A stretch of 64,000 bases of DNA. It comes from Micromonospora fulviviridis. Lineage in GTDB: Bacteria > Actinomycetota > Actinomycetes > Mycobacteriales > Micromonosporaceae. Of the stretch, positions 16,444-24,930 are shown piece by piece. Position numbers and translations under genes: made by a program. The stretch is from positions 1 to 64,000 of the forward strand of contig NZ_BMRA01000010.1 in assembly GCF_014648395.1 (NCBI RefSeq). Direction: 5' to 3'. The notes under the pieces are model-generated. The model worked only from the letters and a program-made list of their open reading frames with translations, was not told where the DNA came from and did no database searches. The stretch's first letter is position 1. Each line of letters begins with the position of its first letter.

Positions 16444-18626
16444 TGACCGCCGTCCCGACACTGCCGCCGGCGTCGGCCGGACGCCGCATCGCGCCCGTCG
16501 TCGGCGCCGACGAGTGGCGGCGCTGCTTCCACCACAACACCGTCGTCGACCATGTCACCGGCGACGTGCTGCTCGACCACCAGCCTCGTCCGCCCGACGA
16601 GCAGTGGCCTCCACCAGCCGAGCCCGACATCGAGCCGGCCGGCCTGGCGTTCGACCGCGGCCACCTGTACCACGGCGCGCCCGAACGCGGACAGATCGAG
16701 CGAGTCCCCTGGCCCCGCCCGGCCGGCGCCGGCCCGATCGACCTGCTTGGCCCGCAGCAGCCGCCCCCCGCAGCCTCACCACGCGGGGTCGGCTTCGTCG
16801 CCGTCGGCGCCGCACTCGGACGGCCGCTGCGGGCCCGAGCGCTGGCTACCGACGCCGACGAGCACCTGTTCGTTCTCGACGGTGCGACCGGCACAGTCGC
16901 GGTGGTCGACCTCGCCGACGGCCGCCTGCTACGCACGATCACCCTCCCCTGGCCGCCGGTCGACCTCGCCGCCGCTGGACGGTCGGTGCTCGTGGTGACC
17001 GCGTCCCGGCGGCACCCGCTGGCGGAGGTCGACGCCCTCGGCACCCTACGCGAGGTGGTGCTGGACACCGGTGCACTGGCGGGCGTGCCGCCGGCAGCGG
17101 TGCCATCACGGGTGACCGTAGGCCCGGACGGGACGGTATGGCTGCTGCTGCGCGACGGAGGTGGCGCCTGGATCACCTCGGTCACCGGCTCCACCCTGCA
17201 CGCCCCGATCGCAGTGACGGGAGCAACCGACCTTGAACTCGACGGCGAGCACCGGGTGGTTGCCGCCGGGCCGCCCGACCGCCCACTACGAACCTGGGCT
17301 GTCGTCGATGGCGCTGCCAAGGCGGACGTGCCGCTGCTCGCACCCAGGTACGACGGACGGGGCATCGTGCGCACCCCTGACGGGCGGATCGCGTACTGGA
17401 ACGGCACCGCGCTACGCGTCGCGTCCACCGAGCGGGTCGCGTACTTGCCCCGGGGGTACGTCGACACCTACACCCTGGACAGCCTGGCCTACCAGCAGAC
17501 ATGGGGACGCGTGTTCGTGGAGGCGTGCGTACCACCCGGCACCGACCTCACCGTCGGGTTCGCCACCACCGACGACCCGCCCGACGGCGCAACCGGCCCG
17601 ATCACACCGCCGGACACGGCGACCACCCTGCTCGCCCGCACCCAGCCGCTGCACCGCCGGGAGACCGGCCGGGAACTGCCGTGGGCCCCACTGGATCCAC
17701 ACGACCGCTACGAGGTGTACGAGGCGCCGGTGTCGGCGCTGCCGGGACGGTACCTGTGGGTGCGGTTGGGCCTGGCCGGCACCAGCCGTGCCACGCCTCG
17801 CATCCGGGCGCTTCGGGCCGAGTTCCCCAGCCACGACCTGCTGCGAAAGCTGCCGCGCAGCTACCGCCGCGACCCGGCTGCGGCGTCGTTCCTGCGCCGC
17901 TACCTGGCGCTGATCGACGGCTTGCTCACCGACATGGAACGGCGGGCCGGCGAACGCGACCTGCTGCTCGACCCGCGCGGCGCCCCCGACGAACTGCTGC
18001 CGTGGCTGGCCTCGCTGATCGGCCTGACCCTGGACGAGCGGTGGCAGGCCGCCGCCCGGCGCACGCTGCTGACCGAGGCGGTCTGCCTCTACCGCAAGCG
18101 CGGGACGGTAGCGGGGCTGCGCCGCCTGCTCGAGATCTACCTCCAGTGCCCGGTGGCGATCGTCGAGGAGTTTCGGCTGCGCGGCTCTGGCGGTGCGTTC
18201 GTCGGCGGCGACACCGGCGACCCGGGACCGGCCTCAGCCGTCGTAGGCAGCACGCTGCGCGTCGGCGGTGAGGTGGCGCGGAACCCGGACACCTCGCCGG
18301 CCGACGCGTTCCGCCTGCACGCGCACCGGTTCGCCGTGCTCATCGCTGGCGACCTCGACTGCGACCGGCTCGCCGTCGTCCGCGACCTGCTCGACCTTCA
18401 CCGACCAGCCCACACCGTGGCGAGCGTGTGCACGGTGGGCGTCGGCATGCGGGTCGGCGTGAGCCTGCATTTGGAGGTGTCCACGATCGTCGGCCCCAGC
18501 TCTGGCTTCGTGCCGGCGGTGGTCGGCGCGAGCGCGGCCGGCCCCGCGACGATCCTCGGTCGCGGCCGGGCCGGCATCCGTGCCGGAGGCGCCCGACTTG
18601 GCGAGGGGACGGTGATCGATTCGTGA
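16443..18626 (+). CDS. eCIS tail protein I-like with N-terminal propeller-like domain
   Basis: A 727-residue protein with the start at the TGATGA overlap (ATG 16437 is an in-frame alternative). Residues about 100-440 have repeated strands (LATDADEHLFVLDGATGTVA, VVDLADGRLLRTITLP) suggesting a β-propeller. From about residue 465 the P2 gpI signature begins (LLRKLPRSYRRD, LPWLASLIGLTLDE, LLTEAVCLYRKRGTVAGL). A glycine-rich β end follows. Actinobacterial eCIS often carry this enlarged gpI. The reading frame is open far upstream through baseplate J, but that extension is an antisense-like shadow. Confidence 0.88.
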   Translation: MTAVPTLPPASAGRRIAPVVGADEWRRCFHHNTVVDHVTGDVLLDHQPRPPDEQWPPPAEPDIEPAGLAFDRGHLYHGAPERGQIERVPWPRPAGAGPIDLLGPQQPPPAASPRGVGFVAVGAALGRPLRARALATDADEHLFVLDGATGTVAVVDLADGRLLRTITLPWPPVDLAAAGRSVLVVTASRRHPLAEVDALGTLREVVLDTGALAGVPPAAVPSRVTVGPDGTVWLLLRDGGGAWITSVTGSTLHAPIAVTGATDLELDGEHRVVAAGPPDRPLRTWAVVDGAAKADVPLLAPRYDGRGIVRTPDGRIAYWNGTALRVASTERVAYLPRGYVDTYTLDSLAYQQTWGRVFVEACVPPGTDLTVGFATTDDPPDGATGPITPPDTATTLLARTQPLHRRETGRELPWAPLDPHDRYEVYEAPVSALPGRYLWVRLGLAGTSRATPRIRALRAEFPSHDLLRKLPRSYRRDPAAASFLRRYLALIDGLLTDMERRAGERDLLLDPRGAPDELLPWLASLIGLTLDERWQAAARRTLLTEAVCLYRKRGTVAGLRRLLEIYLQCPVAIVEEFRLRGSGGAFVGGDTGDPGPASAVVGSTLRVGGEVARNPDTSPADAFRLHAHRFAVLIAGDLDCDRLAVVRDLLDLHRPAHTVASVCTVGVGMRVGVSLHLEVSTIVGPSSGFVPAVVGASAAGPATILGRGRAGIRAGGARLGEGTVIDS

Positions 18627-20212
18627 GCGTCACCGTCGACCGCCTGACCGTGCGCTGGCACCCCCACACCGACCCCGACGGCGCGGCCCGTCGCCGCCTC
18701 GACGGACTTGTCGCCCGGCTGCGCGACGACGCCCTCGAAGATGCCCTCACCGGCACGGCCGACGGCCGCGACACGCTGGTGTGCCTACGGCGGCTGGCTG
18801 TCGACCACCGGATGAACTGGGCTCTCGCCGACGCCGAACTGGTCGCCGGTTGGGGCCGGGCGCTCGCCGACGCCGCCACGGCCGCGCTCGCCGCGGGCGG
18901 CTCCGACGTGGTGCGGTTCCTAAGCCGGGCGCATGCCCGTCGAGACCTGGTCACCGCGGTCCTCGCCGATGACCGGGGCCGGGCCTGGGCGTGGGAGATG
19001 CTGCGGTTGTGGCCGTCGGGGGGCGCCGTCGACGGCAGCATCGACGGCGAGGCTCTCCGGCTGGCCCTGGCCGACGCCCAGGCCGAGGGGACCGCACCGG
19101 TCGTGGCACTGGTCGTGGCGGCGGCCGCGACCGGCCGGCTGGACCGCTTCGTCGCCCTCGCCGGCGCCGCGGCACTGGCCGACCTGACCGAGCGGGCATG
19201 GTTGTCCGCCGGCGGGTCGGTCGAGCTGTCCCGCGCAGTGGCCCCGCCGCCTTTCGGCTGGGAGGGCCAGGCCGCGTCCCGTGCCTCCCTGATGTCGGCC
19301 GGCCCACCGTCCGCGGCCCGGCGCCCAGTACCCGCCGCCGTGGATCAGCCTCCCGGCGCCACGGGTCAACCCGCCATGGACGGACACACCGCACCGAAGG
19401 CCCTGGCACCCGGCTCGGACGTGCCGGCACCCGGCACCTACGGCACCGCTTCGGCGCGGCTCGCCCAGGTGGTGGCAGAGCGGTCGGTGATCCACGCCGC
19501 GACGCTCGATGACGCCGACATGGACATCGCCGTGGCGCGGTTACTGGCGGCGCTTGCGGTCCTCGAGGTCGAGCCGGCGGCGGCCCGTACCGCCGCCGCG
19601 GCCGAGGCGGTGGCGGCGCTGGTCGACCTGCGAGCCGCAGCGCCCCCGGCGGATGGAGCGCAAGCCGGTGCGGTCGCCGCGCCGACGTACCACCGCGTGC
19701 AGTCGTGGCGAACCGGCTGGGGTGGATTGCTGTTCCTGCTTCCGCTGGTCGCCGAGGTGGGCCTGCCCGACCGGGTGGCCACCGACCCGGACCGGTACGG
19801 TCCGGCGCTGCGGCCAGTCCTGCACGCGCTGGCCCGCCGCATCATCGCGCGGGCCGTGCCCGACGGCGGGCCCGCCGCCCCGGACGATCCGGCTGTCTTG
19901 GCTTTCTGCGGCCTGCCACCCGACCGGGAACCTCCGCGCCCAGTGCCGGTTGTCGACGATCCAATCGACGACGAGGCCGACGGGGTTGTCGCCGCGCTCC
20001 GGCGGCGCCTGGTCGTCGACGACAGCATCGCCGAGCGTGCCCTGCTGTTTGCCACTTGCAGGCGGCGCGCCGAGGTTGAAGCCGACCCTGGCTGGATCGA
20101 GGTGCGACTGGACCTGGACGAGGTGAGCATCGAGGTGCGCCGCGCCGGCCTTGATCTCGATCCCGGCCACCTGCCGTGGCTGGGCTGCGTCGTGCGGTTC
20201 CGCTATGGCTGA
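18623..20212 (+). CDS. eCIS-associated protein of unknown function
   Basis: A 529-residue Ala-rich helical protein; its GTG overlaps the preceding TGA (GTGA). It lacks membrane segments and signal peptide. Blocks include DRLTVRWHPHTDPDG near the start, a low-complexity Pro/Ala linker in the middle (about 215-270), WGGLLFLLPLVAEVGL, and a final β-strand segment RFRYG. A gene of this kind commonly lies between gpI and the ATPase in actinobacterial clusters. I do not recognise a catalytic motif. It overlaps the ATPase gene by 8 bases. Confidence 0.6.
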   Translation: MSVTVDRLTVRWHPHTDPDGAARRRLDGLVARLRDDALEDALTGTADGRDTLVCLRRLAVDHRMNWALADAELVAGWGRALADAATAALAAGGSDVVRFLSRAHARRDLVTAVLADDRGRAWAWEMLRLWPSGGAVDGSIDGEALRLALADAQAEGTAPVVALVVAAAATGRLDRFVALAGAAALADLTERAWLSAGGSVELSRAVAPPPFGWEGQAASRASLMSAGPPSAARRPVPAAVDQPPGATGQPAMDGHTAPKALAPGSDVPAPGTYGTASARLAQVVAERSVIHAATLDDADMDIAVARLLAALAVLEVEPAAARTAAAAEAVAALVDLRAAAPPADGAQAGAVAAPTYHRVQSWRTGWGGLLFLLPLVAEVGLPDRVATDPDRYGPALRPVLHALARRIIARAVPDGGPAAPDDPAVLAFCGLPPDREPPRPVPVVDDPIDDEADGVVAALRRRLVVDDSIAERALLFATCRRRAEVEADPGWIEVRLDLDEVSIEVRRAGLDLDPGHLPWLGCVVRFRYG

Positions 20213-22283
20213 GGCGACCGTGCTTCCCACCCGCGACTCATGTCCCGACCGGCTAGACGCCGCCCTCGCACGGATGGCCGGCCGGTTGAGCGTCGCGCTG
20301 GAGGCGCTCGGCGACGAGACCGCGGCGCGGTTCCTGCGGTTGCTGCCCGGCGCGGCAGCCGCCGGCCCGGTGGACGGCAGCTGCCTCGACCTGCCCGCCG
20401 GTGGCTGGCAGCCGGTGGACCGCCTGGTCGCAGGGCTGGCGCTAGGCCCGCTCGACCGTGATCTGATGGTTCTCTCGCCGATCGGGCACCACCACGAAGG
20501 GGTGGGCGCAATTCTGCGTGCCCTGCACCCAGAGGGGCAGCCATGGCCCACGGTGGGTCTCGCAGGCACGCTGGCCGAGCAGGGCCTCCTCGCCGGCGTC
20601 GCGACCCGCGCGGGGCTGCGCACCGCGCTCGCCGCCAGTCCGCTGGCGCGGGTACGGGCGATCACCGCCGACGGCACCGGGCCCTTCCCGGACCGGACGC
20701 TGAGGCCAGCGCCGTTGCTGTTCGAGGCGCTCGCCGGGCTCGACGGCTGGCCGGCCGACGCCGTGCCCGACCGCCGGCCGGCTCCCTCGTGGGGGCTGGA
20801 CCACTGGCTGGAACTACCAGCCGTACGGGCCGCCCGCCTGGCCGTCGAACGTCAAGCGCCGGTGACCGTCCTCGCCACCGGTGACCGGCCCGGCCCGCTC
20901 GCCGGGCGCCTCGCCGCCCTGGTGTCAGCCTCCGGGCGCATACCGGTCGTCCTGCGGACCCGCCGGCCCGACCCCGACCTCGCCACCGCCGCGCTGGTCC
21001 TCGCCCTCGCCCGTGACGTCGTGCCAGTGCTGTGGTCCGACGACGCCCCAGTCGGTCAGCTCGACCTCACCGTCCCACCCGAACTCTCGGTGCCGCAGCG
21101 GTCGGTGCCGCTGCTCGTGGTCAACCGCGAGACGGCCGCCGCCACGTGGCCGAGGCGATTGCTGACCGTACCCGCGGGCGCCCTCGACCGGGCGGACCGG
21201 CACGCCGCTGCCGTCGCCGCCCTGCCAGAACTCGGCAACCCCGCCCGACCCATCGGCCCCGCCTCGATCGAACCCGGTGACCTCGCGGTGGCGGCCGCCG
21301 ACGTGCGGATGCGCGCCGCCCTGCTGGACCGGCCGCTGGCAGCCGACGACCTGCGGCGCGAACTCACCGCTGCCGTCGACGCCCACACCGCCGACGCCGT
21401 TCCGCCGGGCGCGGTGCTGACGCACCCCCAAGCGGCGTGGGACGACCTGGTACTACCGCCGGACCGCACGCGCCAACTGCGCGAGGCGGTCGAACGGATG
21501 CGCGCCCAGCCAGTGGTCGTCAACCGGTGGGGGTTCCTGCCCGGTCGGCACGGGGCGCGGGGGCTGCGGCTGCTGTTCTGCGGCCCGCCAGGCACAGGCA
21601 AGACGCTCGCCGCCGAGGTCATCGCCGCCGAACTCGGCCGCGACCTGCTGGTGGTCGACCTGTCCCGACTGGTGTCCAAGTGGATCGGGGAGACGGAGAA
21701 GAACCTCGCCGCTGTGTTCGACGCCGCCGAGCGCAGCGGCGCGGCACTGCTGTTCGACGAGGCGGACGCGCTCTTCGCCAAGCGCACCGAGGTTGGTGAC
21801 GCCCGCGACCGATACGCCAACCTGGAGACCGCGTACCTGCTGTCGCGGCTGGAACGCCTCGACGGCGTCGCCGTGCTCGCCAGCAACCTGCGCCAGAACC
21901 TCGACGCCGCCTTCGCGCGCCGCATCGAGTTCATCGTCCCGTTTGACCCGCCAGACGAGCAGGCCCGGCTGGCGCTGTGGCGGCGGCACCTTCCCGCTAC
22001 CGCGCCTGTCGACTCCGCGGTGGACCTGAGCGAACTGGCCGCCCTGTACGACCTGCCCGGCGCGCTGATCCGCAACGCCGCCGTCGCTGCGGCCTTCCTG
22101 GCCGCCGCCGATGCCGACGCGGGTGGCGACGGCGGTGCCGCGATCAACCCCGCGCACCTCGTTCACGCCATCCGCCGCGAGTACGTCAAGGCCGGCCTGG
22201 CGTTTCCCGGTCTACCGCCGGGCGTTCCGACCGATCCATCGTCCAGAAAGGAGTCGCCGCGATGGCTGCACCGGTCACCGTGA
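20205..22283 (+). CDS. eCIS AAA+ ATPase (Pvc15-like)
   Basis: A 692-residue protein. The N-terminal about 430 residues are a large family-specific region. The AAA+ module follows, with Walker A GPPGTGKT at 460-467, Walker B LLFDEAD (D518, E519), a SNLRQNLDAAFARRIEF sensor/arginine-finger region, and a C-terminal helical lid. In PVC-type loci the homologous ATPase is needed for cargo loading or particle assembly. The ATG at 20205 is inside the previous gene's end, and its last 22 bases overlap the next gene, whose own Shine-Dalgarno GAAAGGAG lies inside this one. Confidence 0.92.
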   Translation: MAEATVLPTRDSCPDRLDAALARMAGRLSVALEALGDETAARFLRLLPGAAAAGPVDGSCLDLPAGGWQPVDRLVAGLALGPLDRDLMVLSPIGHHHEGVGAILRALHPEGQPWPTVGLAGTLAEQGLLAGVATRAGLRTALAASPLARVRAITADGTGPFPDRTLRPAPLLFEALAGLDGWPADAVPDRRPAPSWGLDHWLELPAVRAARLAVERQAPVTVLATGDRPGPLAGRLAALVSASGRIPVVLRTRRPDPDLATAALVLALARDVVPVLWSDDAPVGQLDLTVPPELSVPQRSVPLLVVNRETAAATWPRRLLTVPAGALDRADRHAAAVAALPELGNPARPIGPASIEPGDLAVAAADVRMRAALLDRPLAADDLRRELTAAVDAHTADAVPPGAVLTHPQAAWDDLVLPPDRTRQLREAVERMRAQPVVVNRWGFLPGRHGARGLRLLFCGPPGTGKTLAAEVIAAELGRDLLVVDLSRLVSKWIGETEKNLAAVFDAAERSGAALLFDEADALFAKRTEVGDARDRYANLETAYLLSRLERLDGVAVLASNLRQNLDAAFARRIEFIVPFDPPDEQARLALWRRHLPATAPVDSAVDLSELAALYDLPGALIRNAAVAAAFLAAADADAGGDGGAAINPAHLVHAIRREYVKAGLAFPGLPPGVPTDPSSRKESPRWLHRSP

Positions 22284-23626
22284 AAGATCTCCGCGCCGTC
22301 CAGGTAACCCGGCTCGAGCAGACCGTCACCACACTCAGCGCGAAGCTGAACGGACTCCGGGCTGAACAGGCCGCGGCGGAGGCGGAGGAGAAGTCGGCAG
22401 GGATCGACCTGACGGCCCTGCGGGCCGCCGCGTCGACGCTGCAGCAGAAACTGGCCGCCGCCACCATGGGCGCCGACCGTCACGCCATCGAACAAGAGCT
22501 CGACGAGAACCTACTCGCCCAGCGACCGCTGGCCATCCGGTACGCGGCGGCCCAAGAGGCGGCGGCAACCAAGGCCCTCGAGGTGAAGCGCGTCACCGCC
22601 GCGAGCGAGAAGGCGAAGGGCGACACCGAGCGGGCGGCGGCGGAACTGGTGCTGGCGAAGCAGGACGCGGCGGCCGCGGACGTGTGGCGCATCGCCCTGG
22701 CCACCAAAGTCGTCGAGACGGTGGCCAAAGCACGTCGGCCGGCCGTCACCGCGCTGACCACCGCTGTGACCGGACGGCTCACGACGCTGCTCGGCGGGGC
22801 CACCCTGCACGACCTGGTCCAGGCCCGGGTGACCGACGCGCTGACCACCATCGAGGAGCGCCGGCAGGCCGTGATGCGGGCCGCCGCTGCCGTCAACGCG
22901 ACCGCCGCCGCCCGCTCATTGATCGACGGCGCGGTCGCCCAGACCGGCGACGCCTACAACCGGGCCAGGTCGGCCGTGGCGGCTGCGCAGCGCGCGCCTG
23001 CAGACTTCGCCGCCGCGCTGCTGGTATTGCAGAAGGTTGTGGCATGGCCCGCGCCGACGACCGCAGTTCAGACCCGGATCGACGAACGTGGCAAGGCAGC
23101 GGTGGACTCCGGCGCGGCCGCCAAGGAGCACGCAGTCCGCGACGCTCTCATCTGCGACAGGTCGGCACGCGCGGCGCTGGCCGCGAAGGCCGGCCTCAAG
23201 AAGGCCCTCGACCCCGCGTACGACCCGGCCACCGACGACGAGGTTAAAGCCGAACGCGAGGCGGCAGCCGCGGCGGCTGCCAAGCTCGACGAAGCTATGG
23301 CCGCATTGCCCCCAAACCTGGTGGAGATCCTCGATGCATGGGAGGTGGCGGTGCCGCCCGACATTATTGCGCTCGCCGTTCAAGCGCTGCAGGCGGCCGA
23401 CACGGTGAAGCGGCTGGCGACTCTGACCGACCCGGACAAGCTCGCCAACGACCTCACCACCGCCGAGGCCGCCTACGCCGACGCCCTGTACACCCAGCTG
23501 ACCATTCAGTTACACCAGGACGCGGCCGCCGAGGACTTGCGGGCCCGGCGCGACGAGGCGGCGGCGATACCGGACGGCGGCGACCTCCGCGTACCCGCGC
23601 TGCCCCGACCGAGTGAATCACCATGA
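22262..23626 (+). CDS. Ala-rich coiled-coil eCIS protein, tape-measure candidate
   Basis: A 454-residue, strongly helical protein; the open frame continues upstream inside the ATPase, but ATG 22262 has GAAAGGAG 8 bases before it. Residues 10-130 show heptad-like coiled coil (QVTRLEQTVTTLSAKLNGLR, RAEQAAAEAEE). A second helical array covers about 215-420. Alanine content is very high. No membrane segment or enzymatic motif is seen. No other gene of the cluster looks like the Pvc14 tape measure, so this protein or the 529-residue one may set tube length; that is inference only. Confidence 0.6.
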   Translation: MAAPVTVKDLRAVQVTRLEQTVTTLSAKLNGLRAEQAAAEAEEKSAGIDLTALRAAASTLQQKLAAATMGADRHAIEQELDENLLAQRPLAIRYAAAQEAAATKALEVKRVTAASEKAKGDTERAAAELVLAKQDAAAADVWRIALATKVVETVAKARRPAVTALTTAVTGRLTTLLGGATLHDLVQARVTDALTTIEERRQAVMRAAAAVNATAAARSLIDGAVAQTGDAYNRARSAVAAAQRAPADFAAALLVLQKVVAWPAPTTAVQTRIDERGKAAVDSGAAAKEHAVRDALICDRSARAALAAKAGLKKALDPAYDPATDDEVKAEREAAAAAAAKLDEAMAALPPNLVEILDAWEVAVPPDIIALAVQALQAADTVKRLATLTDPDKLANDLTTAEAAYADALYTQLTIQLHQDAAAEDLRARRDEAAAIPDGGDLRVPALPRPSESP

Positions 23627-24930
23627 TCACCGATCCGCCGCCGGCCACAGCGCCCGCCGCAGACCCGTTCACGTCGCTCGCCGTGCACTACGGAATGCTG
23701 CTCGGCGTCTCCGACTTCCAGGTGCTCGCCGCCAACCCACGAGGCAAACTGCAACTCCACCAGGCCTGGCAGCACGGCAAGGGCGTGGTATGGGGCTACG
23801 ACGTCAAGGTCGCCGAGGACGAACCGACGCTACTGGTTGGGCCAGGCCTCGCAGTTGACGGGCTCGGCCGGGAGGTGTACTCCAGCGCCCCGATGTGTCT
23901 CAACGTCCACGACTGGCTGGAAGAGCAGGTCAAGGAACACGCGGTGCGGCCGGGCGGGGATGCCGACCGGAAGACGTTCGACGCCCGGCTGGTCCTTTGC
24001 TACGCGACCTGCCTGTCCCGCCCGGTCCCGTCCATCGGCGACACCTGCGGCCAGGCCAGCACCGCCGTCGAGTACTCCCGGATCCTCGAATTCGCGCACC
24101 TTGAACTGCGCCCCTACGATCGGCCGCGCGACCCATCCGCACCTGTGCCGCCGCCAGACGAGCGAGACAAGGTGTTCGAGCCGCTGCGCACACTGGTCCG
24201 CGATCGCGTGTGCCCGGACGGGACATCCGTGCCGCCGAACGGCTGGCTGCAGGCCTTCCGCAAAGTCGCGGCCGAGGTCGGCGCCTGTCTCGGCCCACCC
24301 GGACTCGTGCCACGACTGTCCGAACGCACCCGGCTCTACCCAGAAGACGAGCCCGGCGAGATCCTGCTGGCCGATCTGCCCGGCCTCGCCCTGGTACGCG
24401 TCGGCGACAGCTGGCGGCTCGAAGCCCCGATCGACCTGTCCGTGCGCCGCGCGCACCTGCCGACGTGGGTCATCGAAGAGCTGATCGCAGAACTGCTCGC
24501 TGGTTCCGCGGGGCGGCGACCGGTGGAACACGCGCGCGCGCCCCAAGTGCTCCGTATCCAGCGGACCGACAAGCACGTCACCATCGAACTCACCCACGAC
24601 GTGGAGGAAGGCACCGTGGAGCAAGCCCTCGAATTGCACGCCTTCGACACCGATGTGGCCAAGTGGGCACGGCTGAAGTTGAACCCAACCTTCACCCGCC
24701 AATCCATGGGGCAGCCTTCGACGCCAGCCCGGATCAAGTTCACGCTGCCCAGCGCGCCAACGGCCAAACGGTCGTACCGCCTAGTGCTGCGGGGAACCGG
24801 TCCCACACCGCTGGTCCGCTTGGTGGACCGACGCCCAGTCCCGCTCGCTGGCCGGGTGGGCGATCCAGCGGCCCCCGCCAACGACGGCCATGACGTGGTC
24901 GAGATCCTCGCCAAAGGAATGGGGCAATGA
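23623..24930 (+). CDS. eCIS fibre/baseplate-associated protein, smaller paralogue
   Basis: A 435-residue protein; ATGA overlap with the previous gene. The N-terminal module has YGMLLGVSDFQ, HGKGVVWGYDV and GPGLAVDGLGREVY, a pattern shared with the next protein and with tail-fibre-like proteins of other eCIS loci. The centre carries five Cys (CYATC, TCGQ region). The C-terminal 130 residues are β-rich (HVTIELTHDVEEG, RSYRLVLRGTGPTPLVRLV), like a carbohydrate- or protein-binding sandwich. It probably sits on the baseplate exterior. Confidence 0.6.
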   Translation: MITDPPPATAPAADPFTSLAVHYGMLLGVSDFQVLAANPRGKLQLHQAWQHGKGVVWGYDVKVAEDEPTLLVGPGLAVDGLGREVYSSAPMCLNVHDWLEEQVKEHAVRPGGDADRKTFDARLVLCYATCLSRPVPSIGDTCGQASTAVEYSRILEFAHLELRPYDRPRDPSAPVPPPDERDKVFEPLRTLVRDRVCPDGTSVPPNGWLQAFRKVAAEVGACLGPPGLVPRLSERTRLYPEDEPGEILLADLPGLALVRVGDSWRLEAPIDLSVRRAHLPTWVIEELIAELLAGSAGRRPVEHARAPQVLRIQRTDKHVTIELTHDVEEGTVEQALELHAFDTDVAKWARLKLNPTFTRQSMGQPSTPARIKFTLPSAPTAKRSYRLVLRGTGPTPLVRLVDRRPVPLAGRVGDPAAPANDGHDVVEILAKGMGQ

